Below are positions 33,826-43,009 of a stretch of 64,000 nucleotides of DNA, in pieces (within the stretch, counting starts at the first letter, position 1; each line of letters begins with the position of its first letter). The DNA is from Aeromonas piscicola (lineage in GTDB: Bacteria; Pseudomonadota; Gammaproteobacteria; Enterobacterales; Aeromonadaceae), in NCBI RefSeq assembly GCF_000820005.1, contig NZ_CDBL01000063.1, positions 36,595-100,594 on the forward strand, read 5' to 3'. The position numbers and the translations under genes are program-made. The notes beneath the pieces were generated by a model that was not told the DNA's origin, did no database searches, and saw only the letters and a list, made by a program, of their open reading frames with translations.

Positions 33826-36800
33826 TCAACCCATCAGCAGGGCACGCAGGCTCTCCACATCCAGCCCGCGCACTTCGGACTGGCCGCTCAGCAGGCCATC
33901 GGCCAGTGCCCGCTTCTCGTCGTGCAGGGCGACAATCTTCTCCTCCACCGTCTGCTCGCACACCAGCCGATAGACAGTCACCGGCTGGGTCTGCCCCATG
34001 CGGTGGGCCCGATCGCTTGCCTGATCTTCCACCGCCGGGTTCCACCAGGGATCCAGGTGCAGCACGGTATCGGCCTGGGTCAGGTTTAGACCGGTGCCCC
34101 CCGCCTTGAGGCTGATGAGGAACAGTGGCACCGGCTCGTGCCGAAAGCGCAATATGGAGTCCTGGCGAGACTTGGCGGAGCAGCCGCCATCCAGATAGCA
34201 GTAATCCCATTTCTTCTGTTCAATCCGCGCCCGCAGCAGGCTCAGCAGATCGACGAACTGGCTGAACACCAGCACTCGATGACCGTTGCCGATCGCCTCG
34301 TCCAGCAGGGCCATCGCCTCGTCCAGCTTGCTGCTGGTCTGGGACCATTCGGGCATCACCAGCTCAGGGGAGCAGCAGAGCCGACGCAGCCGGGTCAGGC
34401 CGCTCAACACGTGCATCAGGGCGCGGCCATCGGCACTTTGCACCTGCTGCACCACTTCGCGCCGGGTTGCCTCATACAGCTGGCGCTCCTCGGGGGAGAG
34501 ACTGATGTGATGAATGATCTCTGTCTTGTCCGGCAGCTCGGTCAGCACCTGCTGCTTGAGACGACGCAGGATGAAGGGGCTGATCACCGCCCGCAGCAGC
34601 GCCATGTGCTGGGGATCCTTCACCGCCTTGCCGAAGCGGCGCTTGAACTCGCCCAGGCTGCCGAGCAGACCCGGGTTGATAAAGGTAAACAGGCTCCACA
34701 GTTCCCCCAGGTGGTTCTCGATAGGGGTGCCGGAGAGGGCGAGGCGAAAATCGCCGTCGAGCTGGAACAGCAGCTTGGCGCGCTGGGTGCCGGCATTCTT
34801 GATCTGCTGCGCCTCGTCCAGCACCATGCTGGACCAGCGGCGAGACTTGAGCGCCTCCGCCAGGCTGCCGAGCATGCCGTAGTTGATCAGGATCACCTGG
34901 CCGGCCTTGGCATCACGGATCACCCCTTCCCGCTCGGATGGGTTTTCGAACACCACCACCTCGAGTTCGGGGGCGAAGCGCGCCACCTCTTCCTGCCAGT
35001 TGGTGACCACTGACTTTGGCACCACCACCAGTGCCGGGCCCAGGTGCTGACGCATGCGCAGCACTATGAGCGCCTGCAAGGTCTTGCCCAAACCCATGTC
35101 ATCGGCCAGACAGGCACCGAAGCCATGATGGGCCAGGGTCGCCAACCAGCGTACCCCGTCCTTCTGATAATCCCGCAGCGGGGTCAGCAGTTCGGCAGGA
35201 CACTCCACCTCCTGCTGCCACTCCTGTTGCAGGGAGTGCCAGGCGTCATCCCCCTCAGTGGTGATGACGGAGAGCAGGCGGGTGAGCGGATAGGCCAGCT
35301 TGTTGTTGATGCGTTGCTCTTCATCCAGCATGGCGCCCAGCATGGTGAGCCGCTCCACCAGCTTGTCGCTCAGCATCAGGCTGGTTTTCTCGTCGAGCTG
35401 GACGGTGCGCTGACCCGGCGTCATCTGGCGCAGGATGAGACGCAGGTCGAGGATCTGGTGCTCATCGAGGGCCAGTGCCCCCTCCACCTGGAACCAGTCC
35501 TGGCGCCGCTCGATACGCAGGCTCAGGGCTGCTTCATCCAGACTCTTGAGGCGGGCGCTGTCCTGGTGCCAGTGAATGACCACGCCGGCATCCACCAACT
35601 CGGGCAGGGCGTTGACCAGTGCCAGCGCCTGCTCCCCCTGAAGTAGCCACTCACTGCCGGGCAGGCCGATGGGCAGCGAATTGCGCAGCTGCTGGGCCTG
35701 CACCTTCTCGGCGGCAAGGTCCCGCTGCCAGTAGTGATAATCCTTGATCCCCTGCCGTACTATGGCCTCCCCCTTGCCAAGGGGCAGCGGCGGCAACTCA
35801 CCCTGCCGGGTCACCAGCCTGACTGCCAGCTGGCCATCCTGCCAATCCAGCTGTACCGAGGGAATACCGGGCCAGGGGGCCAGCTCGGCATTGCCTTGCA
35901 GACCTGCCACCTGACTGTGCCAGGGCAAGCCCGGGATGGCATCCAGGGTGCGCTGCAATTCGCTTAAGCCCTCAGCGGGCAACAGGGGGATAGATTCCAG
36001 TGCAGGCAGGCGATCGAGCAGCGCCTGGGGGGTGAGGATGAGCTGCCACAAGTCCTGTGCCAGCGGCAGTATATGGGCCCCGCGCGCGGCGGCGGCCGGG
36101 CTCAGTACTGCGCCCATGCCCTGTTCCAGGGTGACGATTTGCAACAGGGGCGCACTGATGGCCAGTTGCAGCTTTTGCCCCTTGGCATTGAACAGCCGCG
36201 GATGGTTGGCCAGCGGTGCCCAGGCCTCTCGTGGCAGCTGGCCCATGACCCGGGGCAGGGTGCGCACCAGCGCCCAGTCCTCTTCATCGAGCAGAGCGGC
36301 ATACTGGGTGGAGAGCAGCGCGGGATCGACCCGGCGACCGGCGGTCCACTCCCCCTTGGTGCTCTGCTTCTGGATCTTGCACTCCAGCTCTGGCCCTTCG
36401 GCATGGAGCAGCCACACCAGCCGCTCCTGCGCCTTGCGCACGCCGCTGGAGCGGCCCAGCCCCTGCAGCCAGTTGAGCCAGCTGGCCGAGGCGGGCGTCT
36501 TGTCCTCCCCGTCCTGTTCGTCTGTCTCTTCCTCCCCGTTAGCGGCGCGCAGCTGTTGCAACGGTGCACGCTGCGCCCCCTGCCCCAGCAGGAGCCGCAG
36601 CAGATCCTGACAGAAGGCCATCAGCCTGTGATGGGGTTCGGCCTCCAGCACGTGGGAGAGATCCCACTTGTGCAGGATGGCAACCTGGGGGCTCTGCTCA
36701 CCATGCCGGGCAAGGGCGCAGAGATCGAGCCAGAGGTAGCCCCAGTGCAACTCCTCCAGCGGCAGTTGCAGGGTATCGAACAGGCCGACCGCCTGGCCGT

Positions 36801-37668
36801 GGCGATCGCCGGCCCATTGGCCCAGCAGATCCGCCAGCAGCGGAAACTGGTTACCCAGGCTGCGCTGCCACTTCTTGCGCTGCTCGCTGGCGATCACGGG
36901 GTCGGCTTGTTGCAACCAGCCGAGCCAGAGCAGACCGCCGAACATCAGTGGCCACTGGCCCTGACCGCCTTGCGCCTGCCACTGCCCGAGAGCACCAAGC
37001 AACCGCTCGGCAAGGGGTTGTTCTGCCCCCTGCTCCGCCAACTGCTGCAAGGCGGGCCAGTGAGTGGTTACCTCGCCGGCAAGGTTGCCACAGAGCCATT
37101 GCCACTCGGATGCGAACCCCTCGCTCAGGCGGGTCAGCTCGGGGGCACAGACGCTGGCGACCGATGCCAGCGGCCACTGCTCACCCGGTTCGGCATCGAG
37201 CAGGGTTTGCAGGGCGAAGTGCATCAGCATCAGTTGCTGCCATTGCGGACTGGAACCCGGCAGCAGGCGATGGGCCTCGGGTACGTCGAGCAGACTCAGC
37301 AGATCGGCCGCAAGGTAGTAGGACGGCACCTGACCCGCTTCACCAAGGCAGAGCTCGCGCACCAATGCCTGGGCCATCTCCTGGCCGGTCACCGAGGGCA
37401 CCCGTGCCCAATTCGGCATGGGGCAGGCTCCCGAGCGCACCGCCAGGATCAGCGCCAGGGTTCCCTCTGCCGTCAGACTCCACTGCTGCTCCCCGCGCAG
37501 CCGCACCAGCCCCTGCAACTGCAACTGGTTCAGCTTGTCGATCAAGGCCCGCCCGAGCGGCTGCTGTGCTTGCAGTTGTTCTTGCAAATAGCGGGTACTG
37601 GCGGTGCGCTGCAACTGCAGCTCACTGAGCAGGGCATAACAATCGGAAGAGAGGGTGAACGCAGACAT
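33826..37668 (-). CDS. SNF2-family DEAD/DEAH helicase
   Basis: A very large (1280-residue) SWI2/SNF2 ATPase that likely translocates on double-stranded DNA or remodels nucleoprotein. The N-terminal ~800 residues are Leu/Gln-rich and poorly conserved. The motor starts near 830: Walker A DDMGLGKTLQALIVL (~855), DEAQQIKN (~951), LSGTPIENHLGELWSLFTFI, then the second lobe with LVFSQFVDLLSLL, LISLKAGGTGLNLTQADTVL and DRAHRMGQTQPVTVYRLV. ATG 37668 follows GTGAG. It is a single-gene unit; no methylase, nuclease or other defence-type partner is adjacent, so a HepA-like housekeeping role is as likely as defence. Confidence 0.9.
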   Translation of the reverse strand: MSAFTLSSDCYALLSELQLQRTASTRYLQEQLQAQQPLGRALIDKLNQLQLQGLVRLRGEQQWSLTAEGTLALILAVRSGACPMPNWARVPSVTGQEMAQALVRELCLGEAGQVPSYYLAADLLSLLDVPEAHRLLPGSSPQWQQLMLMHFALQTLLDAEPGEQWPLASVASVCAPELTRLSEGFASEWQWLCGNLAGEVTTHWPALQQLAEQGAEQPLAERLLGALGQWQAQGGQGQWPLMFGGLLWLGWLQQADPVIASEQRKKWQRSLGNQFPLLADLLGQWAGDRHGQAVGLFDTLQLPLEELHWGYLWLDLCALARHGEQSPQVAILHKWDLSHVLEAEPHHRLMAFCQDLLRLLLGQGAQRAPLQQLRAANGEEETDEQDGEDKTPASASWLNWLQGLGRSSGVRKAQERLVWLLHAEGPELECKIQKQSTKGEWTAGRRVDPALLSTQYAALLDEEDWALVRTLPRVMGQLPREAWAPLANHPRLFNAKGQKLQLAISAPLLQIVTLEQGMGAVLSPAAAARGAHILPLAQDLWQLILTPQALLDRLPALESIPLLPAEGLSELQRTLDAIPGLPWHSQVAGLQGNAELAPWPGIPSVQLDWQDGQLAVRLVTRQGELPPLPLGKGEAIVRQGIKDYHYWQRDLAAEKVQAQQLRNSLPIGLPGSEWLLQGEQALALVNALPELVDAGVVIHWHQDSARLKSLDEAALSLRIERRQDWFQVEGALALDEHQILDLRLILRQMTPGQRTVQLDEKTSLMLSDKLVERLTMLGAMLDEEQRINNKLAYPLTRLLSVITTEGDDAWHSLQQEWQQEVECPAELLTPLRDYQKDGVRWLATLAHHGFGACLADDMGLGKTLQALIVLRMRQHLGPALVVVPKSVVTNWQEEVARFAPELEVVVFENPSEREGVIRDAKAGQVILINYGMLGSLAEALKSRRWSSMVLDEAQQIKNAGTQRAKLLFQLDGDFRLALSGTPIENHLGELWSLFTFINPGLLGSLGEFKRRFGKAVKDPQHMALLRAVISPFILRRLKQQVLTELPDKTEIIHHISLSPEERQLYEATRREVVQQVQSADGRALMHVLSGLTRLRRLCCSPELVMPEWSQTSSKLDEAMALLDEAIGNGHRVLVFSQFVDLLSLLRARIEQKKWDYCYLDGGCSAKSRQDSILRFRHEPVPLFLISLKAGGTGLNLTQADTVLHLDPWWNPAVEDQASDRAHRMGQTQPVTVYRLVCEQTVEEKIVALHDEKRALADGLLSGQSEVRGLDVESLRALLMG

Positions 37669-37834
37669 CAAGACTCACGGGCAGGTGCAAAAGCGGAATT
37701 TTAACGGGAAAGCGGCGGCGGCTCGACCCTTAACCGTGAAATAACTCAAAAAAAGCCGACTGGCTCATAGAATGCTGCGAGCAGGGCTGAGCGCCGAGGG
37801 ATGGCAAGAGGCGGCAACCTCGGCGAAATGACAA

Positions 37835-37856
37835 TAAAAAAGGCGCCGCAGCGCCT
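37835..37856 (-). terminator. Terminator of yceH
   Basis: The minus strand has AGGCGC-TGCG-GCGCCT followed by a T-run (TTTTTATT). It lies 25 nt after the yceH stop. Confidence 0.85.
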
Positions 37857-37881
37857 CTTTGGGGGTAAACGTGCCAAAGCA

Positions 37882-38535
37882 TCAGCCTTCCAGTTGCGCC
37901 AGACGGGCTTCCAGAGCCTGCAACTGGGACTTGAGGGTTTCGACCTCTTCCTCCAGCGCGCTCAACCTGTCCGCCGCCGGGGACGCATAGCTGCTGGCAG
38001 GAGATGCCTCGGCCAGCGCCTGCAGATCCACCTCGCCGCTGAACAGGTGGGCATAGCGGGATTCACGCTTGCCCGGTTCACGGGGCAACTTGACCACATA
38101 GGGCCCCTGCTCAATCAGGGCGGCCAGCGCCGCATCCACCTGAGTGACATCATCGAAGCTGCACAGGCGGTTGGTGCGAGAGCGCAGTTCACCCGGTGTC
38201 TGAGGGCCGCGCAACAGCAGCTCGCAGACGATGCCGAGCTCCTGCTCGCTGAACTTGAGGGTGCCGAACTCGGTATTGCAGAAGCGATGCTGGTAACGGG
38301 GTACCCGGGCATTGAAACCGGCGGTGTTGACCACCAGACGCTTGCGGATCAGCTCATCCACCACGGCGCGGATATCCAGCTCACAGAGATCCAGCACAGG
38401 TTCGCGGTTGCTCTTCTGGTTGCAGGCATTGACCAGGGCATTGAGGGAGAGGGGGTATTGATCCGGCGTGCAGATCTCTTTCTCAATCAGAGCGCCGATC
38501 ACTCGGACCTCAAATGGGCCTAGCACTAACTCCAT
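37882..38535 (-). CDS. yceH: YceH family protein (DUF480)
   Basis: A conserved protein with tandem winged-helix folds, function unknown. The product is 217 residues (E. coli 215). Marks are GPFEVRVIGALIEKEICTPD, YPLSLNALVNACNQKSNREP and QELGIVCELLLRGPQTPGEL. The C-terminus is a Leu/Glu coiled coil (LSALEEEVETLKSQLQALEA). A terminator follows. Confidence 0.93.
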   Translation of the reverse strand: MELVLGPFEVRVIGALIEKEICTPDQYPLSLNALVNACNQKSNREPVLDLCELDIRAVVDELIRKRLVVNTAGFNARVPRYQHRFCNTEFGTLKFSEQELGIVCELLLRGPQTPGELRSRTNRLCSFDDVTQVDAALAALIEQGPYVVKLPREPGKRESRYAHLFSGEVDLQALAEASPASSYASPAADRLSALEEEVETLKSQLQALEARLAQLEG

Positions 38536-38688
38536 TTCATACTCCCTTTCTAAAACAAGACGTTGAGGCCACTATCTTAGCCATGGCGCCTCTGCCGTCC
38601 AGCAGAGGCAACCATTTTTGCGAAGCCGTGAGGCGGTTGATGAAACATCGCGCAACCTGGCCGCCCCGCGTGGCGCCGATAGCCAACA

Positions 38689-40431
38689 TCAGGATGAGGG
38701 CTTGCGCTCCAGCGCCGTGGCCACAGAGGTGGCGGCCGAGCCGGTCAGCAAAGGATCACCCGGATAGAGCATCAGGGCCTGCGTTCGCAGCGCCCTTGCC
38801 TCCTCCTGCCGCCCCAGCGCGCCGAGCGCGAGCACCATGTTCGCGTAGATATTGGATCTGGGCGTGTGGCGCACAAAGGCCTGACCCCAGTCGAGATAGG
38901 CTTCAAGCTCCGCCTTGTTGTCGGCCTGCAAGCCCACCATGAGTCGCACCGAGTTCACGTCAAACTCCACCCGGGTCAACCAGGCCATGGGATTGACGAT
39001 GTCGAGCAACAGGGTCGGCTCCTTGTAGCCACCACGCTCATACTTGGTCACCACCCAGGCGGTATGAATGGCGGTGAGCATAAAGGGCACAACCAGCAAA
39101 GGAATGGTGATGGCCACGAAGCGCAGCAACAGCCAGGGGCGATAGACATATTCACGCCAGCTGGCACGGCCCGAGGCTTGCAACCCCTCCTCCACCTCCG
39201 CATCCAGCACATGGATCAGCAGCAGCAGGGCCCACCACAGGGCAATGGCATGATAGAGCGGGTACTCGGTCTGGGTGTGCAGCAATATGGGGGTCACCAG
39301 CGCCAGCAACGCCGACCCCTTGACCCAACCGGCCTTGGTCACTCGCCACAACAGAGCGCCGCCCATCAGCACCATGCCAATCATGGGGGCCAGCCCCCCT
39401 TCCACCGCCCAGTAGAGAAACTCGTTGTGGGGGTGATCGAGGTTGTATTCAATCTGCACCATGGCCGGGTTCAGCGCCTTGTCGGCCATGTAATGATGCA
39501 GGAAGGTGGCTTCAAAGCTGCCGTAGCCCCAGCCGACCCAGGGAGATTGGGCAATCAGCTTGGCGGCATAAGGCCAATATATGGAGCGCATGCCACCGGA
39601 TTGATAGGCCTCGAGCCCGCGCTTGACGCCACTGATCCCGTATTGGGACGCCAGCCCCAGGCCGACACCGAGCGTCACCAGGCCAATAATACGGGCCAGT
39701 TGATGCTGACGATGCAACTGCGGCGCGAGCAGGATCAGGGCCAGCAAGCCACCCAGTTGCCCCACCCGGGATTGCAACACCACCAGCAACAGGCTGGCCG
39801 CCAGGATCACCCCATAACGCAGCCCTCGTAGCCAGACATTGGCATTGCCGCGCAGCTCAAGCCAAATAGCGAGGGAAAGTCCGGTCGCCATAAAGGTCGC
39901 CATCACATTGGGCTGCTGAAAGATGCCATAAGGGCGATTGGCCCGAGTGTCATAACCGAGCCAGTTGCCGGGGGTCAGCAGGTAATACTGCACCAGCCCG
40001 AGCAAGGCCTCTATCGCTACCGCCCCCAACAACAGATAGAGCAGCTTGTCACGGGCCTGACGAGCCAGCTGCCATTGGTACAGACAAAACAGAAACAGCA
40101 GACCGGCAAACAGCCCCAGCAGCCGTGGAATGGCATAGTCCTTGAACTCAAAGCCGGGATAGGCCATGGGCAACAACAGCAAGCATCCGCCGAGCCATAG
40201 CCAGGCCTGCAATGGCGAGAACACCAGCCGCTGTTGCAGGGTGACCTGCCACAACCCAAGGCCGATGACGAGGCAGGCAAAGACCCAGCCCCAAGCATTG
40301 AATGGCAGATAGAGCCCGGCCCCACCGGGGTTGTGCATGAAGAAATGCATGGTTAGCAGCCAATACAAAGAACAGACGACGCTAAAAACTCTCATGTTCC
40401 TTGACCCCGTATTTTCTTGAGCGGTTTTCAT
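38689..40431 (-). CDS. Membrane O-oligosaccharyltransferase/O-antigen ligase (PglL/WaaL type)
   Basis: An inner-membrane protein of 580 residues with about 11-13 hydrophobic segments. The large periplasmic loop contains GWGYGSFEATFLHHYMADKA and LDHPHNEFLYWAVEGG, the Wzy_C/ligase signature. The N-terminal part has YGIFQQPNVMATFMATGLSL, as in PglL_A proteins. A soluble C-terminal tail of about 120 residues follows the last span (Wzy_C_2-like). It would move undecaprenyl-linked glycan to protein (PglL) or lipid A-core (WaaL); the PglL-like N-terminus favours protein. A second in-frame ATG at 40395 has AAGGA upstream and may be the true start. It lies beside wzz but outside the O-antigen operon. 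Confidence 0.78.
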   Translation of the reverse strand: MKTAQENTGSRNMRVFSVVCSLYWLLTMHFFMHNPGGAGLYLPFNAWGWVFACLVIGLGLWQVTLQQRLVFSPLQAWLWLGGCLLLLPMAYPGFEFKDYAIPRLLGLFAGLLFLFCLYQWQLARQARDKLLYLLLGAVAIEALLGLVQYYLLTPGNWLGYDTRANRPYGIFQQPNVMATFMATGLSLAIWLELRGNANVWLRGLRYGVILAASLLLVVLQSRVGQLGGLLALILLAPQLHRQHQLARIIGLVTLGVGLGLASQYGISGVKRGLEAYQSGGMRSIYWPYAAKLIAQSPWVGWGYGSFEATFLHHYMADKALNPAMVQIEYNLDHPHNEFLYWAVEGGLAPMIGMVLMGGALLWRVTKAGWVKGSALLALVTPILLHTQTEYPLYHAIALWWALLLLIHVLDAEVEEGLQASGRASWREYVYRPWLLLRFVAITIPLLVVPFMLTAIHTAWVVTKYERGGYKEPTLLLDIVNPMAWLTRVEFDVNSVRLMVGLQADNKAELEAYLDWGQAFVRHTPRSNIYANMVLALGALGRQEEARALRTQALMLYPGDPLLTGSAATSVATALERKPSS

Positions 40432-40458
40432 GCGTCAGTATCTCAACAGATGCTCACC

Positions 40459-40483
40459 CAAAACAAAGGGGGCTATTGCCCCC
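40459..40483 (-). terminator. Terminator of wzz
   Basis: The minus strand has GGGGGC-AATA-GCCCCC followed by TTTGTTTT, 24 nt after the wzz stop. It separates wzz from the ligase gene. Confidence 0.88.
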
Positions 40484-40507
40484 TCATTCAACAACTTCAT
40501 CCTGCCA

Positions 40508-41590
40508 TCAAACCTGCTCAGGCCGACGAAAAGAATATCGGACCAGTACAATCCCAATCCCCAGCATGCCACCAAGCAAGGTAGTCAACACCACGATTAA
40601 TGGGCGCTTGGGTTGATCCCGAGAAAGAGGCTCATTAGGCGAAGCTGAATAGGCAAAAGACTGAAATGATTGCTGCCCAAGTTTGACCGCCTTTAGACTG
40701 CTCAGTTGCTGACGGAGCCCACTTAGAACCGGGTTCAGGAGCTCAGGGTTGTTGATCTCTTTCAGTACTTTGAGTTTCTCAGCAAGAGCACGAGCTCCCC
40801 ACTCAATGTTGAATCCATCGCGCACATTAAGATTCTCGACGGGAGAGTCAATGCCGGCAGCACGGCTGATCCGCAGGCTGTATTCAGTACGTGAAACATC
40901 GTCCTGCTGCTGTTGGAGCGTATCGGTCTTGATACTGTCATATTGGGCCAATAGTATCTTTATTCTGTTATGCCAGATCGTCTCAAGCTCCTTGCTCTTT
41001 GTCGCAATCTCCTGCTGCTGGATAAACGCAATGTACTGCTCCAGACGCTGTTGAGCCTCAACTGCCGTGCTCGCGCCAAAAGAAAGGGTCACATTTCCAC
41101 TCGATGTATCTTGCGACATCGCATTGATACCCTCAACCATTTTTCGGAGCAATACACGCTTACCCTTATCTTCGGTTATGCCAGATGCCACCGCATCGAT
41201 ATCCAAGTAGCCTTTTTCCCTCAAAAACTGGCGCTTGTTATTGAAGCTATTGAAATTATTTACAAAATCACCATACAGAGCACCCTTGTCGAAAGAGCTG
41301 AAAACGGCTGCAGGTATCTGAGAGTTGATCAGCTGGTTGACACTAAGCTCCAGTGACTCAACTTCCTGAAGCGCTGGAGGCTTGATTTGCGCTTCGCTGA
41401 CCCATACTTGCGGTGCCAATAAGGCATAGCCAGTACCAGCAATAGCAAACGCCGCTGTTATCAGCAGGATCTGTACTCTTTGACGCCACAGCACCAAGAG
41501 CAACTCACGTAAATCAATTTCATTATCAGATGTAGACTGCCAATCCTGCGGCAACATCTTATCCAAATTATCTAATTGCTGTTTGTTCAT
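40508..41590 (-). CDS. wzz: Wzz, O-antigen chain-length determinant
   Basis: An inner-membrane polysaccharide co-polymerase that sets the modal O-antigen length. The product is 360 residues. TM1 is at about 37-58 (VQILLITAAFAIAGTGYALL). A long periplasmic helical domain follows, and TM2 is at the end (PLIVVLTTLLGGMLGIGIVL), preceded by the Pro-rich DQPKRP typical of Wzz. No tyrosine-kinase tail is present, so it is the PCP-1 (O-antigen) class. It is followed by a terminator. Confidence 0.92.
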   Translation of the reverse strand: MNKQQLDNLDKMLPQDWQSTSDNEIDLRELLLVLWRQRVQILLITAAFAIAGTGYALLAPQVWVSEAQIKPPALQEVESLELSVNQLINSQIPAAVFSSFDKGALYGDFVNNFNSFNNKRQFLREKGYLDIDAVASGITEDKGKRVLLRKMVEGINAMSQDTSSGNVTLSFGASTAVEAQQRLEQYIAFIQQQEIATKSKELETIWHNRIKILLAQYDSIKTDTLQQQQDDVSRTEYSLRISRAAGIDSPVENLNVRDGFNIEWGARALAEKLKVLKEINNPELLNPVLSGLRQQLSSLKAVKLGQQSFQSFAYSASPNEPLSRDQPKRPLIVVLTTLLGGMLGIGIVLVRYSFRRPEQV

Positions 41591-42100
41591 ATTGAGCTCT
41601 GAATATGAAAGTCTGTCAGTAAAGACACATTACGATCTTTATCCTCAAGATCGCTAGTGTATTTTCTATCAGTTAAAAAGTTATAGCCAGTGTCGGATCA
41701 AACTTGTTGAGGACATTTTTTCAAGTAGATCATATGACAATCGCAACAGACATTCGACGCACGACGCTGTTCAATTTTTGGCCAAAAAAAATGGAAAGTT
41801 AAGAACGACAATTTACTCTGTACGAGTTTTTGCTGAAAATACATGTATTTATCGTACGCAGCCACAAGGGAAAACCATATAAAAGATGAGCCATTTCTAA
41901 CCTGCAATACCCCACAGCCCTACCAAAGCGCGACGCAACTTGTCTTAAGTGAGGTAAACACAGCCATTATAATACCCCCAACAATAATATATAGATGCGT
42001 AACTGTAGCTCTTCGCATCTTATATAATGCAGATACTGATATAATCCTAATGTATTTTAGGGCCAAACTCACCTCAGAAATAAATCGTATTAAGAATATA
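41591..42100. other. AT-rich gene-free stretch between rmlD and wzz
   Basis: 510 nt with low GC and only short, poorly coding open frames on both strands. It lies at the edge of the O-antigen operon, probably contains the wzz promoter, and may be a remnant of past cluster exchange. I see no repeat, insertion sequence or clear terminator in it. Confidence 0.6.
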
Positions 42101-43003
42101 TCACATATCATTTATATCTGATTCTTTAAGTTTGGCCAACCAATTGGCCATTTGTTCATGCCAAAGAGGTAGGTCAATCCCGAACACTCTTGAAAATAAA
42201 CTGCAATCCAACCTTGAGTTCAAGGGACGGCAAGCTTGTTGCGGCCACTCGCCTGAACCAATACAGCGAATAGCAACTTGTTTTTTTAACCAGCCCCGCC
42301 GATGCGCCCCATTAACCAAGGCCGAGGCAAAACCGTGCCAGCTTGTCTCTCCCCGACACGTCAGATGATATAGCCCGACCTTACTGGGTGACCTCACGAC
42401 TTGCGATAGCGCCAACACGCTGGCCCTTGCCAGCCAGTCAACTTGCGTCGGTGCTCCCCACTGATCAGCAACGACACCAAGAGGCAATCCCTGGCTGGCC
42501 CGAGCAAGAATGGTACGAGCAAAATGCTTGCCCTCCCCGCCATATAACCAGCCGGTGCGAATAATAAGATGGTCAGGGCATAGACGCTGTATTGCCAACT
42601 CCCCAGCATACTTACTGGCACCATAAACATTGAGAGGGCTTGGCTGATCCGTTTCAAGCCAGGGTTGGGAACCCGTACCATCAAACACATAATCTGTCGA
42701 GAAATGCACCAACAAGGCGCCTAAATCCTCAGCCCCCCGAGCCATACTCAATAATGCCTTGTGATTGACCTCATCGGCCAATTCAGGTTCTGTTTCAGCT
42801 GTATCAACTGCCGTATAGGCAGCACAATTGATGATGACATCAGGGTGATGGGCGTACAGAGAATCAACCAATACATCTGAGTCCGAAATATCACATTCCT
42901 TTCTTCCCAAAGCGATTACTTGCCAATGGGGAAACTCCACGCTCAGCGCAGAAAAAAGGGCTCGTCCCAGCTGACCACGAGCCCCCAATAGCAAGATCCG
43001 CAT
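42101..43003 (-). CDS. rmlD: RmlD, dTDP-4-dehydrorhamnose reductase
   Basis: The last step of dTDP-L-rhamnose synthesis. The product is 300 residues. The NADPH motif GARGQLGRAL and the active-site region HFSTDYVFDGTGSQPWLETD with YGASKYAGE (catalytic Tyr/Lys) are intact, as is IIRTGWLYGG. It is the promoter-distal gene of the operon, separated from rmlBAC by about 12 kb of serotype genes, and lies 6 nt after the sugar-phosphate transferase gene. The usual rml operon is contiguous, so the split suggests that the middle was exchanged. Confidence 0.94.
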   Translation of the reverse strand: MRILLLGARGQLGRALFSALSVEFPHWQVIALGRKECDISDSDVLVDSLYAHHPDVIINCAAYTAVDTAETEPELADEVNHKALLSMARGAEDLGALLVHFSTDYVFDGTGSQPWLETDQPSPLNVYGASKYAGELAIQRLCPDHLIIRTGWLYGGEGKHFARTILARASQGLPLGVVADQWGAPTQVDWLARASVLALSQVVRSPSKVGLYHLTCRGETSWHGFASALVNGAHRRGWLKKQVAIRCIGSGEWPQQACRPLNSRLDCSLFSRVFGIDLPLWHEQMANWLAKLKESDINDM

Positions 43004-43009
43004 CCTGGA

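Noticed and set aside
33826..37668. SNF2 helicase as part of a phage-defence system
   Set aside because: No nuclease, methylase, phospholipase-D or other defence partner is adjacent; the neighbours are housekeeping genes.
36073..37704. Open frame of 543 codons antisense to the SNF2 helicase
   Set aside because: Low-complexity Gln/Leu/Ala translation with no motif, lying over a clear helicase gene.
41698..42121. Short frames of 60-90 codons on both strands between wzz and rmlD
   Set aside because: AT-rich chance frames, no ribosome-binding sites, no family.
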